64,000 bases of DNA from Lophius americanus. Taxonomy: Eukaryota; Chordata; Actinopteri; Lophiiformes; Lophiidae. Positions 1 to 12,760 of this stretch are shown one piece after another. Below the pieces are notes generated by a model that saw only the letters and a list, made by a program, of their open reading frames with translations, was not told the DNA's origin and ran no database searches. Every line of letters begins with the position of its first letter. Position 1 is the first letter of the stretch. Location of the stretch: assembly GCA_037951165.1 (NCBI GenBank), contig JBBDHG010000133.1, positions 455,501 through 519,500 on the forward strand, given 5' to 3'. The position numbers were made by a program, and so were the translations under genes.

Positions 1-3000
1 TATTATTTGTATGAGTGTGTGAGTGTGTGTTTATAAGGAAAAAAATATTATTAAATGCATGAGGGAACCTTAATGTTGTAGACGACAGTGTCTTTTCTGG
101 GCTTAAAGGCAACTAAACTGATTAGTAATGTACTTGGAATGTTCCGATCACTTCGAAGCTAATCTTACTTCACCGACTTTGATCAAGTTTTGACAGCAGT
201 GAAATAGGCAAGCTGACAGATGTGAGAGGGACTCATGAAAACCATATTAAAGTTTCTTTCACTCTCAGTCCTCTCTGAACTTACAGAGAATGGTGTTGCT
301 GGAACTGGTTCAGAAGCATTTTGTAATAACTGTATAATACTTTGATAATATACAAAACAAACACATTCAAACCGATTTGGACGCATAGATTGATACTATA
401 CTATACTATACTACACTATACTAAAGTATTATTTTATTATTACTATTATACCATTTCAGTTGCACACAGATATTCAAACACACATGCTCTATGCTCTGCA
501 GCGAGTTTTGGGATATACCAGAAATAGATCAATGTCTGTATAACTGCTTCTGAGCGTCTCGTGGCAGAATATCCCAATTTCTTTTCGAGGAGGAAACAGT
601 CAGATTAAAATTTCCATCCATGTGACAAGGGTCTGGGCTGACTGAGTCATTTAAATCATTGGTATACTAACTAGAGGAAAAGCTTTCGTCTTTTCGCCTT
701 AATCTGACAGGAATGATCAATAACTCTATAACACATCATCTCCACAGGCTCCCCCTGGTCTGCTGAAGACGAAGCATCTTCTCAAATGGCATCTGATGCA
801 GGCAGCAGTACGGGCTTGTTATTGTTGTCTTTCACAAAGAATGCTCTTATCCGACCTACAGGAATGAAATAAAACAAAGAATGAAGAATGTATGTGGTGT
901 AAGTGTAATAAATTGATTAGTAATACCTCTGCAACATTTCTCAAAGTGAATAGAGAAGAGAATAAATTGATGGGTCCAAAATAACATAAGATGCAAATAT
1001 TTGTATTGTATTGTATTATAATATTTGTATTATACTGTACCTCTAATCCGTTCTTCCCCTTGAGTTGACAACTGTTTGTAGCATCGTCTTTTGAGTGCCT
1101 ATATCACACAACTAATGTGGAAAGCACTGGATCAGAAACATCCAAGATGCAAGGATGTTCAGTAGCAATATTGAATATTTTTTTATGCCTGTCTGATTTA
1201 TGGTAATAATGTTTCAGAAGAGCCTCCTGAATACACTGCAAGTTTCTCACTTCAAAATTAAACCAGAAGTGCTTTTTCAGCTAAAACACAATAGCTGTCC
1301 GGCCAACCACTAAGTAAATAAGATAGCATTTCATTATAAATTGAGTCACATGCTCTGAATAGAGCCCAGCAATCCCTGCCCTCCTGGGACTCTCTCTGAC
1401 CAAATGACTTGGGGCCGCTGGATAGACAGTACCAACAAAAGGAGGGTACAAAAATGTGTTATATATATTCCCTTTCTTTTGCATTTGCATCCTCTTAAAA
1501 CCAGAGATCATATCCATTTAATTACCAATAAAAGTGGAAATATGTTAGATTTTTTTAAGTTTCAGCTCTAACATACATTTCACTGTTCAAACCATATGTT
1601 CAATTAAAGAAAATGACAATTATATAATGACAATGATTATCAATTATAAAACAGATGTTGACTCAAAAGAAACCACCCATCATCCTGACAGAACAAAAGA
1701 AAGAATAGGCTCTTGAATTCAAATTAAGATAAAGTTAAAATAACTCTTAGAAATGGAGTTATTACATTTTGTATTGTATTTAAACAATACAAAATTAAAA
1801 CTCATTTAAAATTTATATTCATGATGATATAGATGATATAGACAGGTGAAAACAAACTCTCCTGTAGTGGATTCTAGTAACAGATGTAATGTCCTCTTTT
1901 TGTATAGAAATATTATGCTTTTAGTGCAAAATGCCTTTATTGAGCTTGAATGGACGTCAGCTCACTGACGACAGATAATTATGCAAAGTGGCATTTTTAG
2001 AAAAAAGATTCTAAGAGATCTAGTCACTTGACTAAATATAGTAGCCTTTTATTTTTAAATGCATTTTCGTGCAGAGCAAGACTATTGAATTTCCTTCCCT
2101 TTCTTACACCAGAAATACTTCATGATGGAATTCATTGATGGGCTTTTTGATGGGTGAAAAAATTAAAATGAATAAAATGCCCTTGAGGAAAAATGTTAAC
2201 CTGTCGTTTGAGCAATAAAAAGAGAATTCTATTCTAGTCCGATACGTAAAAGACAATTTTTCATCCTCATTTTTTCATTTTTGAGACTAATGCACTTTGT
2301 GGTCTCTTTGTGGGAAACTTTTTAGTGCAACCAATGAATTAATAATCACCTTATCCAATGTAATGATCTTTCCCCCTGGAAATGGTTTCTATCTATGTTT
2401 TATCTTGTTTTCTATCAAGCTTTTCCAGCCAGTTTGATGATATGCTTCCAGTTCTCTACATTAATGCATCCTGTTCACATGGCACCTTTGAAGTGTTTAT
2501 AATAAAAATGTGCCAGATAAGACCAGAGGGGCTGAGAGCTCGCACTGGTCGGTAGAGGAATAATTTACTCAGTTCTTTCTGTAAATCCCCTGCACCCCTG
2601 TTGGCAAACTTTCACACAACTTGCTCTGATTGCTAACATGCACAGATGTGATAAAGCACATTTGCTGTAGGATAAGAGGGATTATAATGCACTTCATGTT
2701 GACTTGTGCTATGCGGCGGGAATGGGAGGAAAAATGTATGTGAACGAGGAAGTTACTAAGGAGAATAAAGGGCGTGCATGGTAACTTAAGCGATGCAGCA
2801 TTAACAGGATATTGAACCAGGTGTTTCTGATGAGATTGGTGAAGTGCCTTGAACACTGAATTCATAAACAGAATTCCTGAATAACAGATTAGATGAACCT
2901 AATTTAAATTAGATTGCGGCATGCCAGTTTCCAATATCCTTCATGCCCTTGAATGATGGCTCCAACCTCGTGCTAATTACAGCCTGGAGGACAAAATATT

Positions 3001-3060
3001 TATATACTTTATGAACACCATATCGGAAGTCCTACGATTTCGGAACTTTCTGACGGACTG
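1..3060. other. AT-rich non-coding region, no gene recognised
   Basis: I see only short open frames with no recognisable domain, and AT-rich text with scattered short tandem motifs such as a TACTA-type run near 395-425. This is consistent with intergenic DNA, or a distal upstream intron, 5' of the potassium channel gene. Nothing here supports a protein or RNA gene. Confidence 0.6.
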
Positions 3061-3063
3061 TCT

Positions 3064-3134
3064 GACGGACGGACAGACGGACGGACGGACGGACGGACGG
3101 ACGGACGGACGGACGGACGGACGGACGGACAGAC
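3064..3134. repeat. (ACGG)n tetranucleotide microsatellite
   Basis: GGAC/ACGG units run almost uninterrupted for about 70 bases, with one early GGACAGAC variant and a similar variant at the end. The open frame across it is a repetitive TDGR-type peptide and is not taken as a gene. Confidence 0.95.
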
Positions 3135-3139
3135 CAGCG

Positions 3140-4190
3140 CCGGGCAATTCTGGCTTACATGAGAATTCAGATTGTTTTTCTTTAGAATTAAAAGATCATA
3201 CTTCTCTCCATGTTCTTTTTGGTTATCTTTACTTCATTGCACTTAACTACCTGATAGAGATGTACTAGAAATCATTAATGTTGCAAAATACAATAAATAA
3301 AATCAAATTGCTATAAAACCGGCAAATCCAACATAATTTCATTTACGTCATATTACACATAGTTGCCGAGCCCCCTGAAGGGCTACATAGGTTGAGAAGG
3401 TTAACTCCCTGTTGATCTACTCATCTTCCTCTCCACGTAGCAGGAGACTGCAGCGTGAGAAAGAGAAAGAGAAAGAGATAGAGATGGAAAGACTAATAAA
3501 GTGGTAGAATATTAACAAACATAAGTAAGAGACGTGAAGAATGAATTTAGGAGCGATAAAGAGCTGCCACTCCTTTGTTATTCTGTAGATATGTTTAATG
3601 GGCTGAGCACATGAACAATCTGCAAAACCAAGTGCTCAGATCTACACATGGCTCTTTTTTCTCTCATGTGACCCTAGCTGGCTCTGAATTTTGTGGTGAG
3701 TTTAAGGTGATTGTATATATTTGTGTTACTGCTACGGTCCAGATTTTTGATTATCATCATCTCTGAATAGAAAAAATTCTCAAATGTCATGATGTGAACC
3801 ATTTTTTCTGTAGAAGTGTAACCAGTCCAGTCAGTCATAATCATGTAAAATAAGTTAAATCTTTTATTTTTGTTTTACCGGACTAGAACAGGACCTTCAG
3901 CTTCAGCTTACCTCTTCTTCGTAGGCGTTTCCTATAGAGTTCATTCATTGTTTTATCCCCTAACCTTTCAGAGAGGTCACATCTTACCGGTCCTCTCTTT
4001 ATTTATTTAATTTTAGTGAAGAAATTTCTGAACAAAAAAATGTTGCAGGACCGTTATACTTCAGAAATTACATCATACTGACACCTGAATTGGAGTTGAG
4101 TGATTCTTTGTTTTTCTTTTTTAAACGAACTATTGCCTCACAAATTGCGTCTTCCTATAAGCTCCTCCCATTTATTACCTTCACTCCCAA
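3140..4190. other. Non-coding region, no feature recognised
   Basis: AT-rich sequence with a short purine-rich GA-type run near 3460-3490. No gene, RNA or recognisable transposon was seen. Confidence 0.5.
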
Positions 4191-4195
4191 AACAG

Positions 4196-4490
4196 CTCTG
4201 TCATGCACTGTGTGTACAGACACCTATCAGAACAAGCATTCTTTTATTTATTTATTGGTTCTGCAGTAGCTCTTCTGTGGGGCTGCACAACATGCCTTCG
4301 TTTCACATCACTTGCATTAATTAGCCTTGGGCGCCCATAACCACTTTTGTAGGTACTAATTACTGCAGAGCAGGAACACCAACAAGAACTGCAGTCATGG
4401 AGATGTTCTGACACAGTCATTTAGCCTACACAACTACGCCCTGATGAAAGTCACACATTTGCTTACACTTTCCCATTTTTCCTGCTTAAT
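4196..4490 (-). mobile_element. Tc1-like DNA transposon relic (transposase N-terminal part)
   Basis: The + strand reads as the antisense of a Tc1/mariner-type transposase 5' region that is common in fish genomes. Recognisable blocks in order are ATGCACTGTGTGTACAGACA, GTAGCTCTTCTGTGGG, GAGCCTTGGGCGCCCATAA, GGAGATGTTCTGACACAGTC and CCCATTTTTCCTGCTTAA. The last block is the antisense of the start of the transposase. The copy has small indels and an inserted ATTT-rich stretch, and it lacks the catalytic half. The assignment rests on recalled family sequence and was not tested by a search. Three other relics of the family are at about 21270, 34354 and 49885. Confidence 0.75.
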
Positions 4491-4960
4491 ATACATCCGC
4501 TTTGTTGCTAAAAATAAAGGGTTATTGTTATTCCGACTTCATCTCTCCATGTTTATAATGTAATGGCCTCTCTCTCTGAAAATATCCCAACATGTAAGCA
4601 AGGCTTATGCTTTGCAAGGAAAATGTGAAGACAACAACAGGGAACAGTGAGTTCACTTTTACAGAGAGGAGAAACTGGAATGTGATTGACAGATTTTAAC
4701 ATTGGCATGTCCTCTCCATCAAAGTGTAAGAAATTACTCAGAATACTTACACTGAAATATAATTATATTTCCTGGCCAGAATTCCCTCACAAATTCATTT
4801 TATGGACTATAATGCGTTCATTAGTCCACACATCCCTCGTGGCAGGGTTATATTTCACCACTTTAGCTCTGTATATACAAAATAATGAGTAATGCATATG
4901 CATAGGGTGATAGATGATCTCAAAGCAAGAAAAGTGAAGTTGTGTTGCATGAGAGTGCAC

Positions 4961-4986
4961 GCACACACACACAAACACACACACGC
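4961..4986. repeat. Short (AC)n microsatellite
   Basis: CA dinucleotides with one CAAA interruption. Confidence 0.9.
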
Positions 4987-5308
4987 TATAGCTTATCTAT
5001 TTCCTCCCTATGACACATATTGACACAAACATGCACCGCCAATTACTACATTATAGAACTCATTAGCTGCATGCACACAGGAAACAGAGACTGAAACACT
5101 TCAGTCCTATGAGGCAGGTTGCCGCGGTTACTGCATAAGCACACTCCTCCCATTTATTCCCCATCTCCTGACCTGAAAGGGAACACATGATCAACGCCTT
5201 CCTTGCCTTCCTCGCATCATTCTAAATCATTGCTCTGACTGCTCCTACACATAATAGTCATCAGTATCCCTCCTGTCTTACCAAGGACAACCAGATCCTA
5301 CAGTCCTT

Positions 5309-5336
5309 CTGACAAGATAAGATGTGATCTTGTCAG
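5309..5336. repeat. Perfect 10-bp inverted repeat, 8-nt loop
   Basis: CTGACAAGAT at 5309-5318 is the exact reverse complement of ATCTTGTCAG at 5327-5336. Transcribed from either strand it would fold into a short hairpin. It has no T-tract or neighbouring gene to suggest a role. Confidence 0.85.
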
Positions 5337-5339
5337 AGG

Positions 5340-8025
5340 TGCTGCTCACATTGCCAAGCCTGGCGAGAAGCCCCAATGGCAGGAAGATGTCTTACACCAG
5401 GATGCATGTTTTTTTTCCCTTCTGTGTGTGTGTTCATATCAGGTGAATGTCCCTCTATTTGTTCCAATGGAAAGTCTTAAATACATTCATGCTTTCACAG
5501 GTAGGACAGAGGTTGAGGTTGCAACACTATTACGATTTTCTCTATTATCTGCAGTCCAGCAGGGCTTGGAAAGAAGGTAACCGGGCTGCCATATGTTTCA
5601 GGAAAGAAAAACAACATCACATCATAATAAACAATTTCAGGATAATTACATTTGCAGTAACACAGGCTAAAAAGTTGGAATGAAATTTCCAATGAAGATG
5701 GACTATTTTGTCGCTGTCTCCCGATCGGCCAGTGATGAGACGGTCTCATAACAAGGAAACCACTCATAGATCAGTGTAAGTCCGAATGCATTGATGTTCT
5801 CATTACAGTGTCACCTCTCAGTGGCTGGGATAGATTAGTTCTGAAGGTGACCTGTTGGAAGCATAATAAAATTGTGTTATCAGCGTCTCATCCATGATCG
5901 TGCAGTCAGTGAGTTTCTGTGCACAGACAAATATTCGTTGCGAGCACATCATTTTCACTTTGAAGAGAAAATACTCTTGGGCAAAGAATAACTTAAAGCT
6001 CAAACAAAATTGAATATTATAAAATATAGATGCATTTCTGTGTTTGCTGGTATGAACATTCTTGCACAATATCAGTGTCTCCTGCAGGAGCAGGTCTCTG
6101 CCTGCACACTCACTCAGCCTGATTGGCGCTGTGCAACCCTTTTAACCTTTAATGATTACTTCTGATCGTCTCCATTAGGATGCAGTGGAGTTCAAATTAA
6201 GTAAGTAATCAGCCAGAAATATTCCAATCTTCTATAACAAATTAAAAAGAAGACAACCACCCCTAAGAAGAAGTTTAATTAGGCAGGAACAGGGAGTACC
6301 GTTTTTTTTGTGCACATAACGTATTGGATCAAAAAACTGTCTTCATTGGACTTCATTTTGCTTTGGACCCGGTCTGATGGATTTTTCTGACTGAATTTCT
6401 GCAGTATGATTCCTTGTGATCCTTTATATTTTGTTTGATGGATTTATTGTCTAATTGGATGCACAGAAGCAATTTGAATGAGAGATGAATACTGTGTAAT
6501 TCTTGGAAGCATCATCATGAGTCACAGAGACTATAAAAGGAGACGACAGGGTAAACAAAATGTTCCTATCACCTTGGCCTGACTAGCAGTTCACAGTAAA
6601 ATGATACATGCTTGTGCGTTAAAGGATCCTAGAACAACCCTCACAGAAAAACCTGACAGATGATTGGTTATCTCGAAAACATTGGTCAGACATCCCGCAG
6701 AAGAAGAAGTAAAGGAACTTGAGGAAAAAGAAAAGAAAAAGAAGGTCAACAACAACAACAGCAATAACACACACCCCTAAAATAAGGGTTTGTGTGTTAA
6801 AGTGTTTGTGTTTTTATGTTAACAATAAATGCCTTTTGCTTGAGTAAATTTATAAGATGCCGCTCAACTTTCATTTCCAAGTATTATTGTCATGTTGTAA
6901 AAATGCTGAGTGTTACTTTTATGTTTTTAGTACCTCCACAGATGTTTGACAAGTCAACAATACAACATTGATGTAAGTTGTTCAGCAGACTGTGTTATGT
7001 AACAGTGCTAAGGCTTAATTACAGTTTATAAAAATGGAAATATGCTCATTATGACTCACAGCACCAAATACTACATTACTATAAAAATAGTATTGGAACC
7101 CTGGTTGACCCTGGCTTTTATTTTGTGTGTGTATTTTGAAAGGTCAGACATTGTTGGAAAGCTTCACCGATGTTCCAAGTGTCCTCCACTCGTACGTGAT
7201 GTGTCTCACTGGGATCTGTGGAGTCACAGTGCTGAAACCCTTCTCCGACTAAGGAACTGAAATCACCTTCCTCCTCATTGCTTCTATAATTTCTACATGT
7301 ATTAAAATTACTACATGCAATCGACATTTTGAGGACTTCTATTTTAGTTTTTTCCTACTTTGCCTTTATGTTATTTTAAAATGTTGTTTCAGGATCCCAA
7401 ACAATAATTAGAAGATTCCTACAAAAAAAAGAGGAATGCAGGAATGGGTCAAATTCTGTTTCGCAGCACTCTGTATCTATAGTTGTTCCTAAATTCAATT
7501 CAGTCCATTCAACCCCAAAACCCCCATAGCCGTCTTCACCAAACCTGTTTACTTGGATTTTATAGTACTAACAAATACAAAAAAAAGTAAAACAGAGGGC
7601 TTTTGTATGGTCCAATACCAGCTGGGTATTAACCTTATACAGTCTGTTTACAAAGATGTATGTACCCTGTGCCAGCTGGTCCCGTCAAAGTATTAACATG
7701 AATGATGGGTAAAAGATGTTTGGACTGAAGGGAGAAAAAATATAGTTTGTATTTCATGCTTGTCCTTGTAAAGTAAAGTATGCTGTTGTATGGATGTGTG
7801 TGTTGCTCTAAAAAGGTTACACTCAGTGTGTGTCCCTCTGGCTCTATATTCCTCTCTGACGGTGACTGATTAAGGGAAAAGTGTGTCTGTTTAATGTAAA
7901 TGTTCTGGTAAGGGCTCTGACAGGTAGATTTTAACTCGCATTAGTCCATAAGGAAGGCGCAGCACTGAGCAGCGTCGATAGTGATAATATTATCCCTAAC
8001 AAAGTACGCCAGGAAGGTTATGTTT
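5340..8025. other. Non-coding region, no gene recognised
   Basis: The open frames here are short and show no domain. The text is AT-rich with purine runs near 6700-6750. I recognise no transposon. Confidence 0.5.
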
Positions 8026-8029
8026 TCTC

Positions 8030-8450
8030 CAGCATATCTATCTGTCTGTTAGCCGGATTATACAAAACCCTCTAATGGATTTTGAGGAAACTTTGTCGGA
8101 TTGTTGGGCATATGATGGGGAAAAAAATCATTGAATTCTGATGTTGATCTGGATAACACGATAGAGTCAGCTATTTCAATTTCACTTTCTTTTACAATGC
8201 AAGATAGGGCTTTTTCCCCAACACAATTTCTCTCTATAATTGCCTAAACTACCACATGGATTTTTATAAGTCTTAGTTAATTGGATTGTGTACGTGGCGA
8301 GGAAGAACTCCTCCTAATCTGGAGTTGATCAGGATAGCGGGGCGGAGTCCTGAATTATTATCTACTTTTACATCATAGCAAGATAATGATTTTTGGACTT
8401 ATTTTTATCAATTGCACATAATCATGAATAAATACGAAATCCTGCATTCA
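8030..8450. repeat. Degenerate fish interspersed repeat, two related subunits
   Basis: Two diverged subunits follow each other. Each has a phrase like 'TGGATTTTNANNAAACTT...TTGATC', a CTGATGTTGATC or GGAGTTGATC block, then 'CACTTTCTTTTACAATGCAAGATAGGGC' in the first and a diverged equivalent near 8365-8395 in the second. I recognise this as a repeat found in many teleost genomes. I do not know its formal class. Confidence 0.55.
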
Positions 8451-8645
8451 CCTAAGGAAAAAAAAATTGTTTCCCATTTTTAACTAGCTTTTTAGTTTAT
8501 TCATTCATTCATTAAATTATTCATATCAGATCCAATATATTGAACAGCATTATGAACAAAATACAGGCCTTTTGTTTTCAAGTCAAAAGTTAATTTTATC
8601 CAATTTCACCTGCGCTTGCCATATTGGCAAAAGACGCAAAAAGAA

Positions 8646-8713
8646 GAGTTCAGCCTACCCCACACTGGGGGAGGGAGGTGAGTTCAGTCCTGCCACACGC
8701 TGAGGCAGGGAGG
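8646..8713. repeat. Imperfect 34-bp direct repeat, two copies
   Basis: GAGTTCAG begins a unit at 8646 and again at 8680. Both units continue with a CCACAC(T/G)C-like core and end in AGGGAGG. The spacing is 34 bases. Confidence 0.7.
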
Positions 8714-8899
8714 AGAATCCATTCGTTTACAACTGACTGTAGCAGGGGGCTCATTTAGTTGGCTTGCCATCAATGAAGGTTTCCAAATCAGAATTCCATT
8801 TAAAAACCTGTCTGCTGAATCACTGGGTAAACTTGCTGAGGCTTCAATTTTCTGCGGGACTTTCTTGCAATCTCATGAAGACTTACTTAAGTGCAGGAT

Positions 8900-9843
8900 T
8901 TTGGCATCAGGGTCTAACCGCAAAGTCGGAGGAGGAAGAAGAAGAAGTGATCCATATGACCCGGAGATTCATAAGCTGGATGCCGGTTTTATCGGCTGGT
9001 AAGCTTGGATTCAGATTTGACCCAGTTCCTCTCTGAAGGGATTGTACGTTGGGTGGAGTTCTTTTTGGTGTGGGTAAGTACCCACAAGGAAGTAGAAGGT
9101 CCCTGTGCAAAGTTCTGAGAAGACTTTCTCTATTCTCAGCTCTGACAGTGTAAACAGGAAGAGTGCGCGCTCTTTCGACAACAACATAAACTTCAGAGCC
9201 TCATTTGTCTATAATTTTATTTTTGCCTCTGAGTCATACATTCTGACAAGGACACGATCTGCCACAGTCAAATCAGAGGAAGTGACATGCTTGCCAAATT
9301 TGTTTTTGTACCTTTCTATAAGATTTTCTGCCTTCTCCGTTGCAAGTTTGTAGATTTCCTCCAAGTGAGCCTCAAGAGGGAATTGAGAATTGGATGTATT
9401 TTGGTTCTGGGGTACCAGAAAGTCCAAAATTCATGGGGTGAGTATCCGATGACAGAATTTGTGGTGCAGTATGCATGTACAAGCGGTTTTATAAAGCCTT
9501 TCCAGTGAATTTTGTCCCGATCTGTTGATCTGGGTTCCAAGCATGTCTAATAGTGAGCGATTAAAACGCTCCACTGGGTTCCTCTTGGATGGCAGGGAGT
9601 TATAAATCCCAGCCATTTCAAAGAGTTCTTTTTTTGTTTGTGATTCAAAGAGTGGACCTATATCACTGTGCAGTTTTTTTGAATATCATATTGCATCATC
9701 AAATTGTCCCGTAGACATTTTGCTATGGTTCTGGCTTTCTGATTTGGTGTGGGAATAGCTACTGAACATTCGGTGAAATGGTCCGTGATTACAAGAATGT
9801 CTTTGGTCCTGCTCCTGCCCGGTTCTAATGATAAAGAAATCAA
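8900..9843 (-). mobile_element. Ty3/Gypsy retrotransposon pol relic (integrase region), broken
   Basis: Minus-strand frames contain pieces of a Gypsy-type integrase in the expected order. ITDHFTEC lies near 9780. LHSD lies near 9660. VERFNRSLLDMLGTQ lies near 9560. A TPHEF-like block lies near 9430. A C-terminal HRDLLLPCG lies near 9100. The two aspartates and the glutamate of the DDE catalytic triad are all readable. The pieces lie in different frames and are separated by stops, so the copy is dead. I see no flanking LTRs and no reverse transcriptase upstream, so it is a fragment. An L2/CR1-like LINE tail begins about 50 bases further along. It could equally be a fragment of a related Metaviridae lineage. 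Confidence 0.85.
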
Positions 9844-9894
9844 TGTTTTTAGTTTTTATGCTGACAAGGGATGCGGCTGTCTCAGGTTAGGACG

Positions 9895-10125
9895 TTAGGG
9901 GGTTGTGCATTTCACTGCCTGGGGGAAGAAACTGTTCTTCAGTCTGTTTGTTCTTGATCTAATAGATCTATATATATAGAGAGGGCGGGGGGGCAGGTAG
10001 TGTCCAGGGTGAGTGGGGTCCTCAACAATACTGCTGGCCTTCTGTTGTAGTCGGCCACTGTAAATGTCTCTGAGGGGGGGGGGGTATGGATGTCCCGATA
10101 ATGCTGAGTAAATTAATGAATTCAA
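9895..10125 (-). mobile_element. LINE 3' end (L2/CR1/Rex-like), C-terminal tail of ORF2
   Basis: The minus-strand frame reads LRDIYSGRLQ, then SIVEDPTHPGHYL, then YRSIRSRTNRLKNSFFPQAV. This is the conserved C-terminal tail found at the end of L2/CR1-type LINE reverse transcriptases: a D-P-x-H-P-x-H block, then basic R-T-N-R, then N-S-F-F-P-x-A. The usual LLPSGRR part is damaged and replaced by a proline-rich stretch with a G-run. Only the 3' end is present, as expected from 5'-truncated LINE insertion. A second, separate tail of this type lies at 53700-53990, also on the minus strand. Confidence 0.8.
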
Positions 10126-10257
10126 TTTCTTTTATTTATTCTTTTGTATATTAAATGGGAATATCTTACTTGTTCAAGATTTTCAGTGAGAAAAATGTAA
10201 GGAAGATATGCAGGACTCCAGTGGTGGGCCCATGGTCCACCCTGGATTTAATTAGGA

Positions 10258-10332
10258 GGCTCCATAGCTTAGAAGTTAGAGCAATGGTCTTGTCGATCCC
10301 AGTTTGGGAGTTAGAATCCCATTGCTGTATCC
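10258..10332 (+). pseudogene. tRNA-Thr-like pseudogene or tRNA-derived SINE head
   Basis: GGCTCCATAGCTTAG-AAGTTAGAGC matches the acceptor 5' strand and A-box/D-arm of vertebrate tRNA-Thr. It is followed by a TGGTCTTGT anticodon-arm-like block and a degenerate B-box, GAGTTAGAATCCC. The 3' acceptor strand does not close with the 5' strand, and bases are missing after the anticodon, so it is not a functional tRNA. The length of about 75 bases fits a tRNA. I infer either a tRNA pseudogene or the 5' head of a SINE. No clear SINE body was recognised downstream. Confidence 0.65.
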
Positions 10333-10339
10333 CTGGTGC

Positions 10340-12640
10340 TGGTCCAGGTCGATCTTGGCAAGGTTGTGTTAAGAACGATATCATACATAAAACATGTGCA
10401 GCTCTACAATGCAGGGAAATATCTGTTGTGGAAAACTGTAATCAGGAGGAGCCAAAAGATAAGAAGATTCTGATTTCATTATTATTCTTCACACTGTTAT
10501 CACAGATGATGCTTCACAAGGATCAAAGTCTGCTAAAGACAACTTTCCTTTTCACATGTCAACGATAAGAGTCACCAAAAAAATCACTTTCCTCTCTTCA
10601 GACATAGAGAGAAAAGGAAAATGATGCTACAGCCCGGTCTTCTGATTTGTGTATCAACAGGCGATCGTCCTGTCTTTCCTTTTCCAGCATGGGAGATACA
10701 CAAACCATGTTTTTTCATAGGTTATTCCAAATCTCTGGGTTTCCCAATGTACAACCTCATCAATATCTAACAAACCGGGGTTGATTAATAGCAAAATATC
10801 TTAAGCTAAAATAATATAGATAGGGCTACCAGCTGCGATATATGGTACAGGTTTAAAAAGGGTGGAATTTATTCTCATTTATTTTTGTGCCTGTGGGAGA
10901 AAATTAGGTGTAATACATCCTTGGTAAATATACAGCTGTCAGATGGAATTACACAGACGTTATTCCTTAAGTATTAAAAGATGTGGGTGCAGGGTTGTGT
11001 GCTTGACTGGGTTTACGGTCAACATCATTATAAGCCTTTAAGATCAACAAACTCCTTTCAACTTCAATGACTCTGCTGTCTGTTTCTCATGCTGATGAAA
11101 GAGGAAACTGGAAGGAGAGAGTCAAAGGTGAGTTTGGAGGGATATTTAAAGTATTCATGTCTGAAGGTGGGAATTATCCTCCAGCATATTTGCCTACTCA
11201 TTGTTGTCTCTATTGAAATACAAACATCAGCACAGCAACACTATTATTACTATCACACACACTCTTTCTGCTAGAAAAAGCCATTAAAAAGAGTTTTGAG
11301 CCACAACAATTTATTTTCCAACACTAAAGTCTAGGCCACATTCGTTTGTGAAAATTCAACAGTTGTTGTTACCTAGGTGGTATAACTTCAAATTATAGGG
11401 TGACTTAAGGAAGCTTGCAGAGCCTGGTCTCTCGGTGAGAGCAACTCAGTGTGCATCAGTATACAAAGCGTGATATGTTACAGGATAGGAATGGGTGCAG
11501 GATCTGCTGTCTTAGCCTCTTTGTTTGCTGGAAGGGGCCCAAGACCCCATCTATAAGCCCCGCTGTGTCACTGACTGCCTCCCTCAACAGTAGACAGAGA
11601 AGGTGCCGATTCAGTGTTTGGCACAGCAAGGATAAACTCCACCACAGTCAGACACGAAATCCCCACAGTAACATTTCAGATACCTAATGGGTATTAGACA
11701 CACTAAGAGGTCCATTCAGGGGAATTTCTGAATAATTGAAACCAAAGAAGACGACAAACAAGGCAAATGAGGGAACCATCGAACCGAAAGCCAAAGGACA
11801 GATTATATGTGAAGAAAGTGCATAGGCAGGAAAAACCACCTCCACAAAAGACGTTACGTGACACAAGAACACTATATTATATTTATGTTCACAATAACAG
11901 AAATAAATATCAAAATAGTTCATTTAAGAATTCATGCGCATGAATCCTCACGAAAAGATGCATGTCGCTGTTCATGTATCCACAAGGAGATGTGTATTAT
12001 TTACTTATGTTAAACAAAAAGTTGCTCTGGCCTGAAGCACAGGTGGATTGTTTCCCTGCTTCCTTAAACAGCCTGCTAATGATTAATGTGCAGAGCAGTA
12101 ATACTCACTAAACATTTCAAAATGAATGATAATCTATAATCAAGTAGTCTTTCATACATCATTCATAATATATTCTTATATATGCACGGGAGCATAAAAA
12201 TTTGCAAATGACGATTCATTTCGCATTACAAAATGATTTTGTTTGCAAATATTCAATAATCAAATGTATTTTCTTGATATTAATGCATTAGTTGTTTTTT
12301 TTTAATATATGTTTCCATTTAGAGAAACTCGTTACTGCTTTCTATTCGCAGACATTTTTCTTCTTACGAAGAGTCACCACATTAAATTACGTTATACATT
12401 ATTTATCGAAAGTTTGTTCACACTCACCGTGTTTCATTATAAGTTCTAGAGGAGTAAACAAACACGTAATGCTGGGAGGAATGTGTGAAAAAAGATGCAC
12501 AGCACATTAAAAATAGTTTTCAAAACGTTTTATTTCACTCTGTTTTATTCTTCGTGTAAGTGGAATGAAGAAGTGGAACAAAATGACCCTGCATATATTT
12601 GAATGAATATCTGAGAGATGGTGAGGGATAAGATTAAAGA
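10340..12640. other. Non-coding region, no gene recognised
   Basis: Small open frames only. A short run resembling (TTA/CTA)n lies near 11245. I see no supported feature. Confidence 0.5.
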
Positions 12641-12760
12641 AATAATTTTACATTTTGGGAAATTCATAAACTTACTTTCTTTTTTTAGAGTTAAATGAGA
12701 AGGTGGAAACCTATTTTATAACTGTATAATAAATGTGAAGCTGTAGCCTGAAGATTCATT
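12640..12760 (+). repeat. Fish interspersed repeat, copy 1 ('acattttgggaaa' family)
   Basis: The blocks ACATTTTGGGAAATTCATAA, GAGTTAAATGAGAAGGTGGA and TGTGAAGCTGTAGCC follow the order of a common teleost repeat. A second copy in the same orientation lies at 54640-54900. I know the family by sight but not its formal classification. Confidence 0.6.

Noticed and set aside
10258..10332. Functional tRNA-Thr gene
   Set aside because: The acceptor stem does not close, bases are missing after the anticodon arm, and the B-box is damaged.
10155..10568. 137-codon + strand frame
   Set aside because: It covers the tRNA-Thr-like fragment and flanking sequence, and the peptide has no similarity I recognise.
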